Assembly: GCA_036924085.1 (NCBI GenBank)
Contig: JAVGWX010000012.1
Span: 5,720,043 to 5,784,042, forward strand
Origin: Ariolimax columbianus
Taxonomy: Eukaryota > Mollusca > Gastropoda > Stylommatophora > Arionidae
Length of the DNA: 64,000 bases
Direction: 5' to 3'
Positions within the stretch are counted from its first letter, which is position 1. Every line of letters begins with the position of its first letter. Positions 44,589 through 55,206 of this stretch are shown here, piece by piece. The notes under the pieces are model-generated. The model saw only the letters and a program-made list of their open reading frames with translations. It made no database searches and had not been told where the DNA came from. Made by a program: the position numbers and the translations under genes.

Positions 44589-45250
44589 CAACACTGAAAT
44601 GAATGACATGCCGAGAGCACTTTCGTTGGGTCTATTATGGAACGGGTGCTGGATCTAGACCCTCGGAAAAGTGGGGCAATGCTCTCTGTGGCTCGGTTGG
44701 TCTGTATTCAGTGTTTAACAAAGCAATTGACAGAAGGGAACTAATGAGATGAGCCTGCGACTTAAATTGACTTAACACGCCAATACTGTAGAACGACTGT
44801 CAAATGGAGAGCACTTTTTTTGGGTCTAATAGTGAAAATGTGCTGGTATTAGACCCACGGAAGACAGGTCAGTCTCTTAACCCCCTAATGAAAGAACGTC
44901 TGCTATGATAATCTGGTCTTAACCCTGCGGAAATCGCAGGTTTCTGAAACTTGGCCATTGACAAACAAAAAGCCCACTATTGATACGTCTGGTCAAATAG
45001 TGAACGGGTGCTGGAAATAGACCCTAGGAAGACAGGTCAGTTTTACCCTACTAATGACAGGGCGTTGCTACGGTAATCCTGCTCAACTCGAGAGGAGCCG
45101 CATACATCTGGTTCACGTACTAGGCTGACAAGCCAACGGCGCGAGGCTACCATGTGAGGGATTATTGCTGAACGCCTCTAAGCCAGAATCCCGCCCAAAA
45201 TCACAGCACGATTGCAATGGGAGGCTTCGACAGGTTGGGGATCTGGGGCT
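44589..45250 (+). pseudogene. Chimeric, tandemly duplicated 18S/28S rRNA fragments
   Basis: Directly after the broken 18S comes text resembling the 28S 3' region around GGAACG-GAGCTGG-TTTAGACC (44640). Then a second, more decayed 18S piece (AATTGACAGAAGGGAAC, CCTGCGACTTAAATTGACT at 44715-44775) is followed again by the 28S-like piece (44820-44880). A third 28S-like piece at 44995-45240 is longest: ATAGACCC, GACAGGTCAGTTTTACCCTA, GTAATCCTGCTCAACTCGAG, GCTGACAAGCCAA, GAACGCCTCTAAGCCAGAAT. So an 18S-28S junction was duplicated. It ends at the start of the LINE-A copy. Confidence 0.7.
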
Positions 45251-45251
45251 C

Positions 45252-47027
45252 TGGAAAGATGGACTTAGTCAAGCTAAGAAGAAGTGATGTTTGTGGGAAA
45301 ATGTACAAGTGGATCAACCACTACCTCAAAAACAGAACGGCCAGAGTCCAAGTACAAGGGCAGATGAGCAAAAAAGGTGACACTTGAGCAGGGAGTACCC
45401 CAAGGGGGAGTACTGTCACCAACACTCTTCCTGGTGTATATAAATGAAGTTATAGAGAATATACCAAGAAGAGTTCATAGCTCAATGTTTGCAGACGATC
45501 TGGCTATGTGGACCTCTGAAAAGAATCTCACCATAGCAAGAAATCGGATACAGCAGGCCATAACATCGCTGGAAGAGTGGGCGAACTCATGGCTGGTCAA
45601 AATAAACGAGGACAAAACCACATGTACAATATTCTCGCTTTCAATCAAACCCCAAAACACCAAATTAAGTCTAAACGGCAAATACCTTCAGCCAAACGAC
45701 AACCCAAACTATCTGGGAGTCACATTTGATCGGCGCATGACATGGAAAAGTCAGATCGAGAGAAACCGAATGAGAGCCAGAGAAAAAATGGCAATCATGA
45801 GGAAACTTGCTGGCACAAGCTGGGGAGCAGACGAAAGCATACTAAAGAAACTGTACACTGGAAGAGTGAGACCAGTTCTCGAGTATGGCATTGCGGCATG
45901 GACAACAGCAGCAAAGGCGAACTTCGATAAAGTTAGCAAACTCCAAAACCAAGCCATGAGAGTTATAACAGGAGGCATGAAGTCAACGCCAATTGTAGAA
46001 CTTGAAAAGATTACAAAACTGCAATCCATGGCCGACAGAAGAGACTGCAGAGCCCAGCAGCAATCAGAGAAACTCAGAAGACTGACTGACCACCAATGTA
46101 CCAGAGACTAAACAATTTCGGAAATGGGAAGCTAAATCGAAGAATCTTTGCAGAAATAGCCAAATCAAAGATGCACGAAGACCCTATGAACGCACTAACC
46201 ACACCAAAGCCCATCCCTACTGTACGAAAACCTACCTGGACGCAGCATATATTTCCAGAGGTGGTAGAAAATATACCAGGTATTAGAAACAAAAACTGCC
46301 AGTCTGAAAAAGAAAGAAAGAAGAGATACTACCCTGAGTTTGATTACGGAAAACTACCCAAGCATGGACTGGACCCATGCATACACCGACGGTTCCGTAA
46401 CAAATACAACACAGAACGGAGGGGCAGGAGCATTCCTGAGCCTACGAAATGGCAGAAAAATAACGCTGTCATTCGCTACTGGAAAATACACAAGCAATTT
46501 CAGAGCGGAGGCAGAGGCACTGAGGGCGGCAGTGGAAGAAATGGTGACAGGTAAAAGGAATGAAAGCCACATAGTCCTGCTTACAGATGCACTGGCCGTA
46601 GTCACAGCACTGAAAAGCCAGAAAAATACTGAACTTAATGAATTAAGAGCAGTACTCTGTCAACTATGCCAGCAGGTCGCACCAAAAAGAGTAGTGGTAC
46701 AGTGGGTTCCATCCCACTGTAGCATCCAAGGCAACGATGAGGCAGTCAGACTAGCAAAAGACTACCACAACCAGATTCTAGTGTGACTTACGAAGAGTCC
46801 AAAAGGCTTATTAGAGCCAAATACATGGCCAAATAGGAAACAGAACATACTGGCTACACAAAAAATCGATGCCTATTACCAATTGAACAGAAGAGAGCAG
46901 GTCGTGGTCTTCAAACTCCGCACGGGCCACAACAGACTGAGGTACCACCTATTCAATAACTGAAGATAGGTAGGACTGACGAATGCACTTGTGGTACCGG
47001 GAAAATGACCGCTGAACATCTGCTCAA
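45252..47027 (+). mobile_element. LINE-A copy, RT to knuckle, 5'-truncated
   Basis: Starts inside RT (CGKMYKWINHYLKNRTARVQ, 45290). The 245-codon open part 45377-46111 has EQGVPQGGVLSPTLF, MFADDLAMW, YLGVTFDRRMTWK and LQNQAMRVITGG. RNase H at 46340-46786 has HAYTDGSV, FRAEAEALRAAV, LLTDALAVV and WVPSHCSIQGNDEAVRLAK, so all catalytic acids are present. After a stop at 46784 it continues with the same C-terminus as 1-343 (YQLNRREQVVVF, CTCGTGKMTAEHLL) and is cut at about 47027, before the GAA tail. Only a few frame breaks: a relatively young copy. Its 5' edge joins 28S-like sequence. Confidence 0.9.
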
Positions 47028-47429
47028 CCGATTCACATAACTATTTCCCGCAATTTAATCATTAAAAAAAAACCAAAAACCGCAATTATTTGTTCGTCAT
47101 TGCAAATTCTAGTTGTCATGACCGGTACCAGCGCCGGTCAGCCAAACGTGATAGGCAGGGGCGAGTACTGAACATGTTCACACTACATGGAGGATCGTAA
47201 TGTTGGGCTGCCCTCCATCGATTGCTTGATCCATAACCATGAGCTAAACATTATGACTACTTGAAGCTATTTGTTTTCTTGATGCCCCGTATGGAATTGC
47301 TTCGACGCTTTTCTTGTTGATCTGTCGTTAAACCAAAAGAATGAGTTCCATTGCAACTAATCCTATTGGAACTTAGGCTACTAGGGCCACATTCTACCAA
47401 TTCACACCTCGTCATTTCGGCCTTTTCAT
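47028..47429. other. No confident feature
   Basis: Includes a minus-strand open frame 47448-47257 with no recognisable domain; nothing else. Confidence 0.35.
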
Positions 47430-47797
47430 TTAGCTCCGCCAAAAACACTGGTTGATTTGTTCACCTTTTCCCTTGTTCACAGCCTGGTATTTTTGAAACC
47501 TCCCCTCGTAGCTTCCTCCCCGTGTGTCAGGATATACAGATCCAACACATGTCTTTCCTTTTAACCGTACTGGTTTATAAATACCACATCTTTCAAGATG
47601 TCGATTGTAAGAACTTGTATTAGACACATGACAGACAGTACAAACGACTTATACAGACACACAAATCATATCAGGTTTCACGTCTATTGTCATATGTAAT
47701 GTCTCTACTTTCAAAAAAGATTTTAGCGACAGACTACAAGGGTTTACTTTAAACACATTTGACACACAAGGGGATGAGATAGATGTCTTCACAGATA
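47430..47797 (-). pseudogene. Broken ORF with a possible C2HC finger
   Basis: One minus-strand frame stays open for about 122 codons except for a single TAA (near 47653). It contains CTVCHVSNTSSYNRHLERC, a Cys-x2-Cys-x11-His-x3/4-Cys arrangement like a zinc finger, preceded by SSPCVSNVFKVNPCSL. It ends FWRS. The product is not recognised. The stop may be a mutation, or the two halves may be unrelated. Confidence 0.3.
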
Positions 47798-47835
47798 CAT
47801 CGTCCGTGTCAGATGTCTACGATCTTGTAATGCCG

Positions 47836-47935
47836 NNNNNNNNNNNNNNNNNNNNNNNNNNNNNNNNNNNNNNNNNNNNNNNNNNNNNNNNNNNNNNNNN
47901 NNNNNNNNNNNNNNNNNNNNNNNNNNNNNNNNNNN
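47836..47935. other. Assembly gap (100 N)
   Basis: Exactly 100 N, the usual placeholder for a gap of unknown size, at the left edge of the 45-bp array. The array length is therefore a minimum. Confidence 0.99.
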
Positions 47936-50900
47936 CCATCACCTTCTAGTAATTCCACAATCATTTCCTTGACATATTGTTTGCCATCACCTTCTAGTAA
48001 TCCACAATCATTCCTTGACATTATTGTTGCCATCACCTTCTAGTTATCCACAATCATTCCTTGACATATTGTTGCCATCACCTTCTACGTAATCCACAAT
48101 CATTCCTTGACATATTGTTGCCATCTACCTTCTAGTTATCCACAATCATTCCTTGACATATTGTTGCTCATCACCTTCTTGTAATCCACAATCATTCCTT
48201 GACATATTGTTGCCATCACCTTCTAGTAATCCACAATCATTCCTTGACATATTGTTTCCATCACCTTCTAGTAATCCACAATCATTCCTTGACATATTGT
48301 TGCCATCACCTTCTAGTAATCCACAATCATTCCTTGACATATTGTTGCCATCACCTTCTAGTAATCCACAATCATTCCTTGACATATTGTTGCCTATCAC
48401 CTTCTAGTAATCCACAATCATTCCTTGACATATTGTTGCCATCACCTTCTAGTAATCCACAATCATTCCTTGACATATTGTTTCCATCACCTTCTTGTAA
48501 TCCACAATCATTCCTTGACATATTGTTGCCATCACCTTCTTGTAATCCACAATCATTCCTTGACATATTGTTGCCATCACCTTCTTGTAATCCACAATCA
48601 TTCCTTGACATATTGTTGCCATCACCTTCTAGTAATCCACAATCATTCCTTGACATATTGTTGCCATCACCTTCTAGTTATCCACAATCATTCCTTGACA
48701 TATTGTTGCCATCACCTTCTAGTTATCCACAATCATTCCTTGACATATTGTTGCCATCACCTTCTTGTAATCCACAATCATTCCTTGACATATTGTTGCC
48801 ATCACCTTCTAGTAATCCACAATCATTCCTTGACATATTGTTGCCATCACCTTCTTGTAATCCACAATCATTCCTTGACATATTGTTGCCATCACCTTCT
48901 AGTTATCCACAATCATTCCTTGACATATTGTTGCCATCACCTTCTAGTTATCCACAATCATTCCTTGACATATTGTTGCCATCACCTTCTAGTAATCCAC
49001 AATCATTCCTTGACATATTGTTGCCATCACCTTCTAGTTATCCACAATCATTCCTTGACATATTGTTGCCATCACCTTCTAGTTTTCCACAATCATTCCT
49101 GACGTATTGTTGCCATCACCTTCTTGTAATCCACAATCATTCCTTGACATATTGTTGCCATCACCTTCTAGTTATCCACAATCATTCCTTGACATATTGT
49201 TGCCATCACCTTCTTGTAATCCACAATCATTCCTTGACATATTGTTGCCATCACCTTCTAGTTATCCACAATCATTCCTTGACATATTGTTGCCATCTAC
49301 CTTCTAGTTATCCACAATCATTCCTTGACATATTGTTGCCATCACCTTCTAGTTATCCACAATCATTCCTTGACATATTGTTGCCATCACCTTCTTGTAA
49401 TCCACAATCATTCCTTGACATATTGTTGCCATCACCTTCTTGTAATCCACAATCATCCTTGACATATTGTTGCCATCACCTTCTAGTAATCCACAATCAT
49501 TCCTTGACATATTATTTGCCATCACCTTCTAGTAATCCACAATCATTCCTTGACATATTGTTGCCATCACCTTCTAGTTATCCACAATCATTCCTTGACA
49601 TATTGTTGCCATCACCTTCTAGTAATCCACAATCATTCCTTGACATATTGTTGCCATCACCTTCTAGTTATCCACAATCATTCCTTGACATATTGTTGCC
49701 ATCACCTTCTTGTAATCCACAATCATTCCGTGACATATTGTGCCATCACCTTCTAGTAATCCACAATCATTCCTTGACATATTGTTTCCATCACCTTCTT
49801 GTAATCCACAATCATTCCTTGACATATTGTTGCCATCACCTTCTTGTAATCCACAATCATTCCTTGACATATTGTTGCCATCACCTTCTAGTAATCCACA
49901 ATCATTCCTTGACATATTGTTGCCATCACCTTCTAGTAATCCACAATCATTCCTTGACATATTGTTGCCATCACCTTCTAGTTATCCACAATCATTCCTT
50001 GACATATTGTTTCCATCACCTTCTTGTAATCCACAATCATTCCTTGACGTATTGTTGCCATCACCTTCTTGTAATCCACAATCATTCCTTGACATATTGT
50101 TGCCATCACCTTCTTGTAATCCACAATCATTCCTTGACATATTGTTGCCATCACCTTCTTGTAATCCACAATCATTCCTTGACATATTGTTGCCATCACC
50201 TTCTAGTTATCCACAACCATTCCTTGACATATTGTTGCCATCACCTTCTAGTTATCCACAATCATTCCTTGACATATTGTTGCCATCACCTTCTTGTAAT
50301 CCACAATCATTCCTTGACATATTGTTGCCATCACCTTCTAGTTATCCACAATCATTCCTTGACATATTGTTGCCATCACCTTCTAGTAATCCACAATCAT
50401 TCCTTGACATATTGTTGCCATCACCTTCTTGTAATCCACAATCATTCCTTGACATATTGTTGCCATCACCTTCTTGTAATCCACAATCATTCCTTGACAT
50501 ATTGTTGCCATCACCTTCTTGTAATCCACAATCATTCCTTGACATATTGTTGCCATCACCTTCTTGTAATCCACAATCATTCCTTGACATATTGTTGCCA
50601 TCACCTTCTAGTAATCCACAATCATTCCTTGACATATTGTTGCCATCACCTTCTAGTAATCCACAATCATTCCTTGACATATTGTTGCCATCACCTTCTA
50701 GTTATCCACAATCATTCCTTGACATATTGTTTCCATCACCTTCTTGTAATCCACAATCATTCTTTGACGTATTGTTGCCATCACCTTCTTGTAATCCACA
50801 ATCATTCCTTGACATATTGTTGCCATCACCTTCTTGTAATCCACAATCATTCCTTGACATATTGTTGCCATCACCTTCTTGTAATCCACAATCATTCCTT

Positions 50901-52818
50901 GACATATTGTTGCCATCACCTTCTAGTTATCCACAATCATTCCTTGACATATTGTTGCCATCACCTTCTAGTTATCCACAATCATTCCTTGACATATTGT
51001 TGCCATCACCTTCTTGTAATCCACAATCATTCCTTGACATATTGTTGCCATCACCTTCTAGTAATCACAATCATTCATTGACATATTGTTGCCATCACCT
51101 TCTTGTAATCCACAATCATTCCTTGACATATTGTTGCCATCACCTTCTAGTTATCCACAATCATTCCTTGACATATTGTTGCCATCACCTTCTAGTTATC
51201 CACAATCATTCCTGGACATATTGTTGCCATCACCTTCTAGTAATCCACAATCATTCCTTGACATATTGTTGCCATCACCTTCTAGTTATCCACAATCATT
51301 CCTTGACATATTGTTGCCATCACCTTCTAGTTTTCCACAATCATTCCTTGACGTATTGTTGCCATCACCTTCTTGTAATCCACAATCATTCCTTGACATA
51401 TTGTTGCCATCACCTTCTAGTTATCCACAATCATTCCTTGACATATTGTTGCCATCACCTTCTTGTAATCCACAATCATTCCTTGACATATTGTTGCCAT
51501 CACCTTCTAGTTATCCACAATCATTCCTTGACATATTGTTGCCATCACCTTCTAGTTATCCACAATCATTCCTTGACATATTGTTGCCATCACCTTCTAG
51601 TTATCCACAATCATTCCTTGACATATTGTTGCCATCACCTTCTTGTAATCCACAATCATTCCTTGACATATTGTTGCCATCACCTTCTTGTAATCCACAA
51701 TCATTCCTTGACATATTGTTGCCATCACCTTCTAGTAATCCACAATCATTCCTTGACATATTGTTGCCATCACCTTCTAGTAATCCACAATCATTCCTTG
51801 ACATATTGTTGCCATCACCTTCTAGTTATCCACAATCATTCCTTGACATATTGTTGCCATCACCTTCTAGTAATCCACAATCATTCCTTGACATATTGTT
51901 GCCATCACCTTCTAGTTATCCACAATCATTCCTTGACATATTGTTGCCATCACCTTCTTGTAATCCACAATCATTCCGTGACATATTGTTGCCATCACCT
52001 TCTAGTAATCCACAATCATTCCTTGACATATTGTTTCCATCACCTTCTTGTAATCCACAATCATTCCTTGACATATTGTTGCCATCACCTTCTTGTAATC
52101 CACAATCATTCCTTGACATATTGTTGCCATCACCTTCTAGTAATCCACAATCATTCCTTGACATATTGTTGCCATCACCTTCTAGTAATCCACAATCATT
52201 CCTTGACATATTGTTGCCATCACCTTCTAGTTATCCACAATCATTCCTTGACATATTGTTTCCATCACCTTCTTGTAATCCACAATCATTCCTTGACGTA
52301 TTGTTGCCATCACCTTCTTGTAATCCACAATCATTCCTTGACATATTGTTGCCATCACCTTCTTGTAATCCACAATCATTCCTTGACATATTGTTGCCAT
52401 CACCTTCTTGTAATCCACAATCATTCCTTGACATATTGTTGCCATCACCTTCTAGTTATCCACAACCATTCCTTGACATATTGTTGCCATCACCTTCTAG
52501 TTATCCACAATCATTCCTTGACATATTGTTGCCATCACCTTCTTGTAATCCACAATCATTCCTTGACATATTGTTGCCATCACCTTCTAGTTATCCACAA
52601 TCATTCCTTGACATATTGTTGCCATCACCTTCTAGTAATCCACAATCATTCCTTGACATATTGTTGCCATCACCTTCTTGTAATCCACAATCATTCCTTG
52701 ACATATTGTTGCCATCACCTTCTTGTAATCCACAATCATTCCTTGACATATTGTTGCCATCACCTTCTAGTTATCCACAATCATTCCTTGACATATTGTT
52801 GCCATCACCTTCTTGCCT
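47936..52818. repeat. 45-bp satellite array, about 108 units
   Basis: Core CACAATCATTCCTTGACATA, TTGTTGCCATCACCTTCTAG, plus a variable TAATC/TTATC. Variants (CTAGTAA, CTAGTTA, CTTGTAA, TTTCCAT, GACGTATT, CCGTGAC) mark higher-order structure: rare variants at 49081, 49728, 49783 and 50211 recur 2248-2249 bp later. Since 45 is divisible by three, open frames of up to 1104 codons run through it; they are artefacts. The right edge is contiguous with a minus-strand LINE 3' region. Confidence 0.98.
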
Positions 52819-53130
52819 ACTTCTTGTCTGGCACCACACCTTCTGTTTCTGTTATCTCAAGACCGGAGTGTCGTTTGATGTGGCCAAAGAGTTGCAATTC
52901 TATGCTCATTGTGGAATTCATGATCGTAGAATTCAGTTCTCATCTTTGCCCAACTCTTGTCGAATGTCTGCATTCTTGGATTTTTCGTTTCTTGGTATTC
53001 TGGGGATCTTTCTTTAACATTTTGACTTGCTTATGTTTCTTGAGGTTTGGGTAACTGTCCATGTACACAAGTTGGCATTTTTGGTCTAACCATGTTTCTT
53101 TTGCCTGCCACCACTTGTGTGTCATCTGTT
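52819..53130 (-). mobile_element. LINE C-terminal fragment bordering the satellite
   Basis: Minus strand: LQLFGHIKRHSGLEITETEG (about 52900), then VVPDKK and ARR-WQQ, corresponding to the usual F-G-H-I-x-R-H-x-G-L-E-x-x-x-x-E-G and G-R-P-R-R-R-W motifs. Just after R-R-W the frame becomes the 45-bp repeat, whose unit in this frame reads RR(stop)WQQYVKE. Confidence 0.7.
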
Positions 53131-53288
53131 CATTTAGCTTGTTCTATTATTTCTCCTTATCATGTTTCATCTTCCTCAACTGATCTTCATACATAAGGTC
53201 GTAGATAGATTACAAGAATTATTTAAGCAGATATGGGAACAGGAGAAAGAAATCAAGATTCCCACGCAAGTTAGAATATGCAACGTCA

Positions 53289-53396
53289 GTGTCAAGTCGG
53301 CGCTGTTGTATGTAGCGGAGACAAGTGTCAAGTCGGCGCTGTTGTACGTAGCGGAGACAAGTGTCAAGTCTGCGCTGTTGTATGTAGCGGAGACAT
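53289..53396. repeat. 36-bp triplication of an RT motif
   Basis: Three 36-bp units, core GTGTCAAGTCGGCGCTGTTG, each reading SVKSALLYVAET in frame. This is the LLY-G-x-E-T-W signature of LINE RT C-termini, amplified without losing the frame. Confidence 0.93.
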
Positions 53397-53680
53397 GGAG
53401 AACGACCTAGGCCATACAACAAAGACTCCAGGCTTTCGTTAACAGATGCCTATAAAGAATAATGGGCAAGCAGTGCAGGACATGGTGTGGAATGAAGACT
53501 TACAGGAAAGGAGCCAACAACATCTAATGGAATAACAAGGTAAACGAAGAAAATGGGACTGGATATGATATATTCGCCACAAGGCACATTTCAACATAGC
53601 CAGACAGGCTCTTGTATGGATTCATCAGGAGAAGAGCGTTACAGGAACAAGGAAATGAGAATTGGAGAAGCTACGATTAC

Positions 53681-53858
53681 ACCTGGAGAGAGGCAGGTAG
53701 AGCAGTCCAGGACTGTGCAGGCTGGTGGGGATGTTGTCTACACCTCGAGAGAGCCAGGTTTGAGCGGCCCAGGACCGTGCAGGCTGGTGGGATGTTGTCT
53801 ACTCCTGGAGAGAGGCAGGTAGAACAGTCCAGGACCGTGCAGGTGGGATGTTATCAAT
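53681..53858. repeat. 60/61-bp triplication of a LINE C-terminal motif
   Basis: Three units starting at about 53681, 53742 and 53803, core GGAGAGAGGCAGGTAGA and CAGTCCAGGACCGTGCAGG. The first encodes WREAGRAVQD, the C-terminal LINE motif. Confidence 0.88.
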
Positions 53859-53952
53859 TGCCTATGCATCGGGAGGGCCAATGAACTTTGTTTGATTATC
53901 ACATGTTTCAGATTCATGATATTCATTACTTTTAATTTTATTCTGCTTTCAG

Positions 53953-54084
53953 AATGTGTAGCAGGTACATTTGGGTTAGAATGTTCACTTCCCTGCCCGG
54001 TATTCTGTTCATCAGGAATATGCGACTCTGTAAACGGGACTTGCAAAAGCTGTGAGAAAGGTCATGTTGGCACCAAATGTGAAG
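53953..54084 (+). CDS. Internal exon: EGF-like module
   Basis: A 132-bp open exon, phase 1-1, after the acceptor TTTTATTCTGCTTTCAG. Translation: CVAGTFGLECSLPCPVFCS, then GICDSVNGTCKSCEKGHVG and TKCE. Eight Cys with C-x-x-G-x-F-G-x-x-C and C-x-x-C-x-x-G-x-x-G-x-x-C spacing are the MEGF/laminin-type EGF pattern found in cell-surface scavenger and adhesion proteins. The donor is GTTTGG, a weak match beyond GT. With the exon at 58793 it suggests one gene with consecutive EGF exons. Function of the whole protein cannot be read from two modules. Confidence 0.8.
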
Positions 54085-54194
54085 GTTTGGGCTGAATTAT
54101 ATTTTAGTTGGTCAGTTGTTTGTGTACTTAGTCTACATCGTGGCAGATTGTGAAGTAATTTTGAAGCTATTTTTCTTTTGGGTGTTTTATTTGT

Positions 54195-54443
54195 TGTTTT
54201 TTTTTGCGTTCGCCTAATTTCTCTAATCCCCAAGGCGGTGTGCGTTGCACTGTGGTTTTTATGTTGCGCCTGTCGGCCCAGTGTTTCCGACTTCAGCCTG
54301 CATTTTATGTAAGGGTCTGCTTCCTCCTGCATTTTCTAAGGGTTTGCTCCCCCGGGATAACGGCCGGTGCTGTGATGGGGATCGAACCCAACACCTTCAG
54401 TTTGTGAGCAGTGCTACTTAACCACTAGGCCACGACGACCCCT
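54195..54443 (-). mobile_element. tRNA-derived SINE, full-length
   Basis: On the minus strand: A box TGGCCTAGTGG (54432-54422), B box GGGTTCGATCCCC (54390-54377), about 42 bases apart as in a tRNA promoter. A body follows with CCTTACATAAAATGCA, CACTGGGCCGACA and CAGTGCAACGCACACCG, then an A-rich tail (CGCAAAAAAAAACAAC). Transcribed by RNA polymerase III in known families. A truncated relative lies at 35548-35722. Confidence 0.85.
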
Positions 54444-54499
54444 CTTTTGCGTGTTTGAAAGTGTTCACATGCAAATAAAAGATCAAGAAGAAGAAGTAC

Positions 54500-55150
54500 A
54501 TAGTTTCTCCTCTTTGACAAATAAAACGGAAGACGACAGCCGGGACAGAGGAATCAGAAAGAGAATAGGTTTGGTCAAGATGATAATCTGCAAATAGGAA
54601 CACATTCTGACATCCAAACAGATAAATCGTGAAATGAAAATGAAAGTTATCAAATGGTATGTGCACTCTTCACTATTTCATGGCGCAGACAGATGGAGAC
54701 TGAATAACAAGTTGGAAAAGAGTATCGAAACCTTCGAAATGTGAGTATATAAAATTTTGGGTTGCTTTTTTTTTTTGAAAAAAGAAGAAAACAAATGTGG
54801 ATATATTGAAAACATTGAAGACGAAAAGGGAAACAATGACCGAAATCAAGGTAATACAGTTATCATTGGATGACCATATAACAAGACATACCTCCTTGTC
54901 ACAAACCATACTAGAGGTTAGGGTGGAAAACATTCGTCCATGAGGCAGACACCGTTATAAGGGCGTGGATTACATCAGGTGATGAGGTGGAAAAAGTCTG
55001 TCAGACTAAACCATTACGACAGGAGAAAGATTGAGCTGGAGATCCAAAGCAGTCGACCTTCAATGCGGAGATGGCATATGGACTAAACTGTTTTTGTGTT
55101 CTGCTAATCGTCATAGTTTCCGCGTCTGATGTTGTAAGGGAGAGCATCTG
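54500..55150 (+). mobile_element. LINE RT C-terminal fragment
   Basis: HILTSKQINREMKMKVIKWY (54600), SLFHGADRWRLNN (in place of the usual L-Y-G-x-E-x-W) and KSIETFEM, VYKILG. The rest is degraded. Confidence 0.7.
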
Positions 55151-55206
55151 AAATCAATAATCTAGATAAAATAGAAGTAACGAAATATGTTCATGTCTTA
55201 TATCTA

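Larger units (their letters stand above)
53160..53890 (+). mobile_element. LINE RT C-terminus with two internal tandem amplifications
   Basis: Reads LQELFKQIWEQEKEIKIPTQ (53195), a triplicated VKSALLYVAET and WRTT (53289-53400), QAFVNRCL, then KRRKWDWI, FNIARQALVWIHQE and a triplicated WREAGRAVQDCAGWW tail (53681-53858). These are the thumb and C-terminal motifs of a LINE. Broken frames throughout. Confidence 0.82.

Noticed and set aside
48199..53054. Very long open frames (960, 643 and 1104 codons) through the 45-bp array
   Set aside because: Unit length is a multiple of three and lacks stops in some frames; translations are pure 15-residue repeats on overlapping frames. Not genes.
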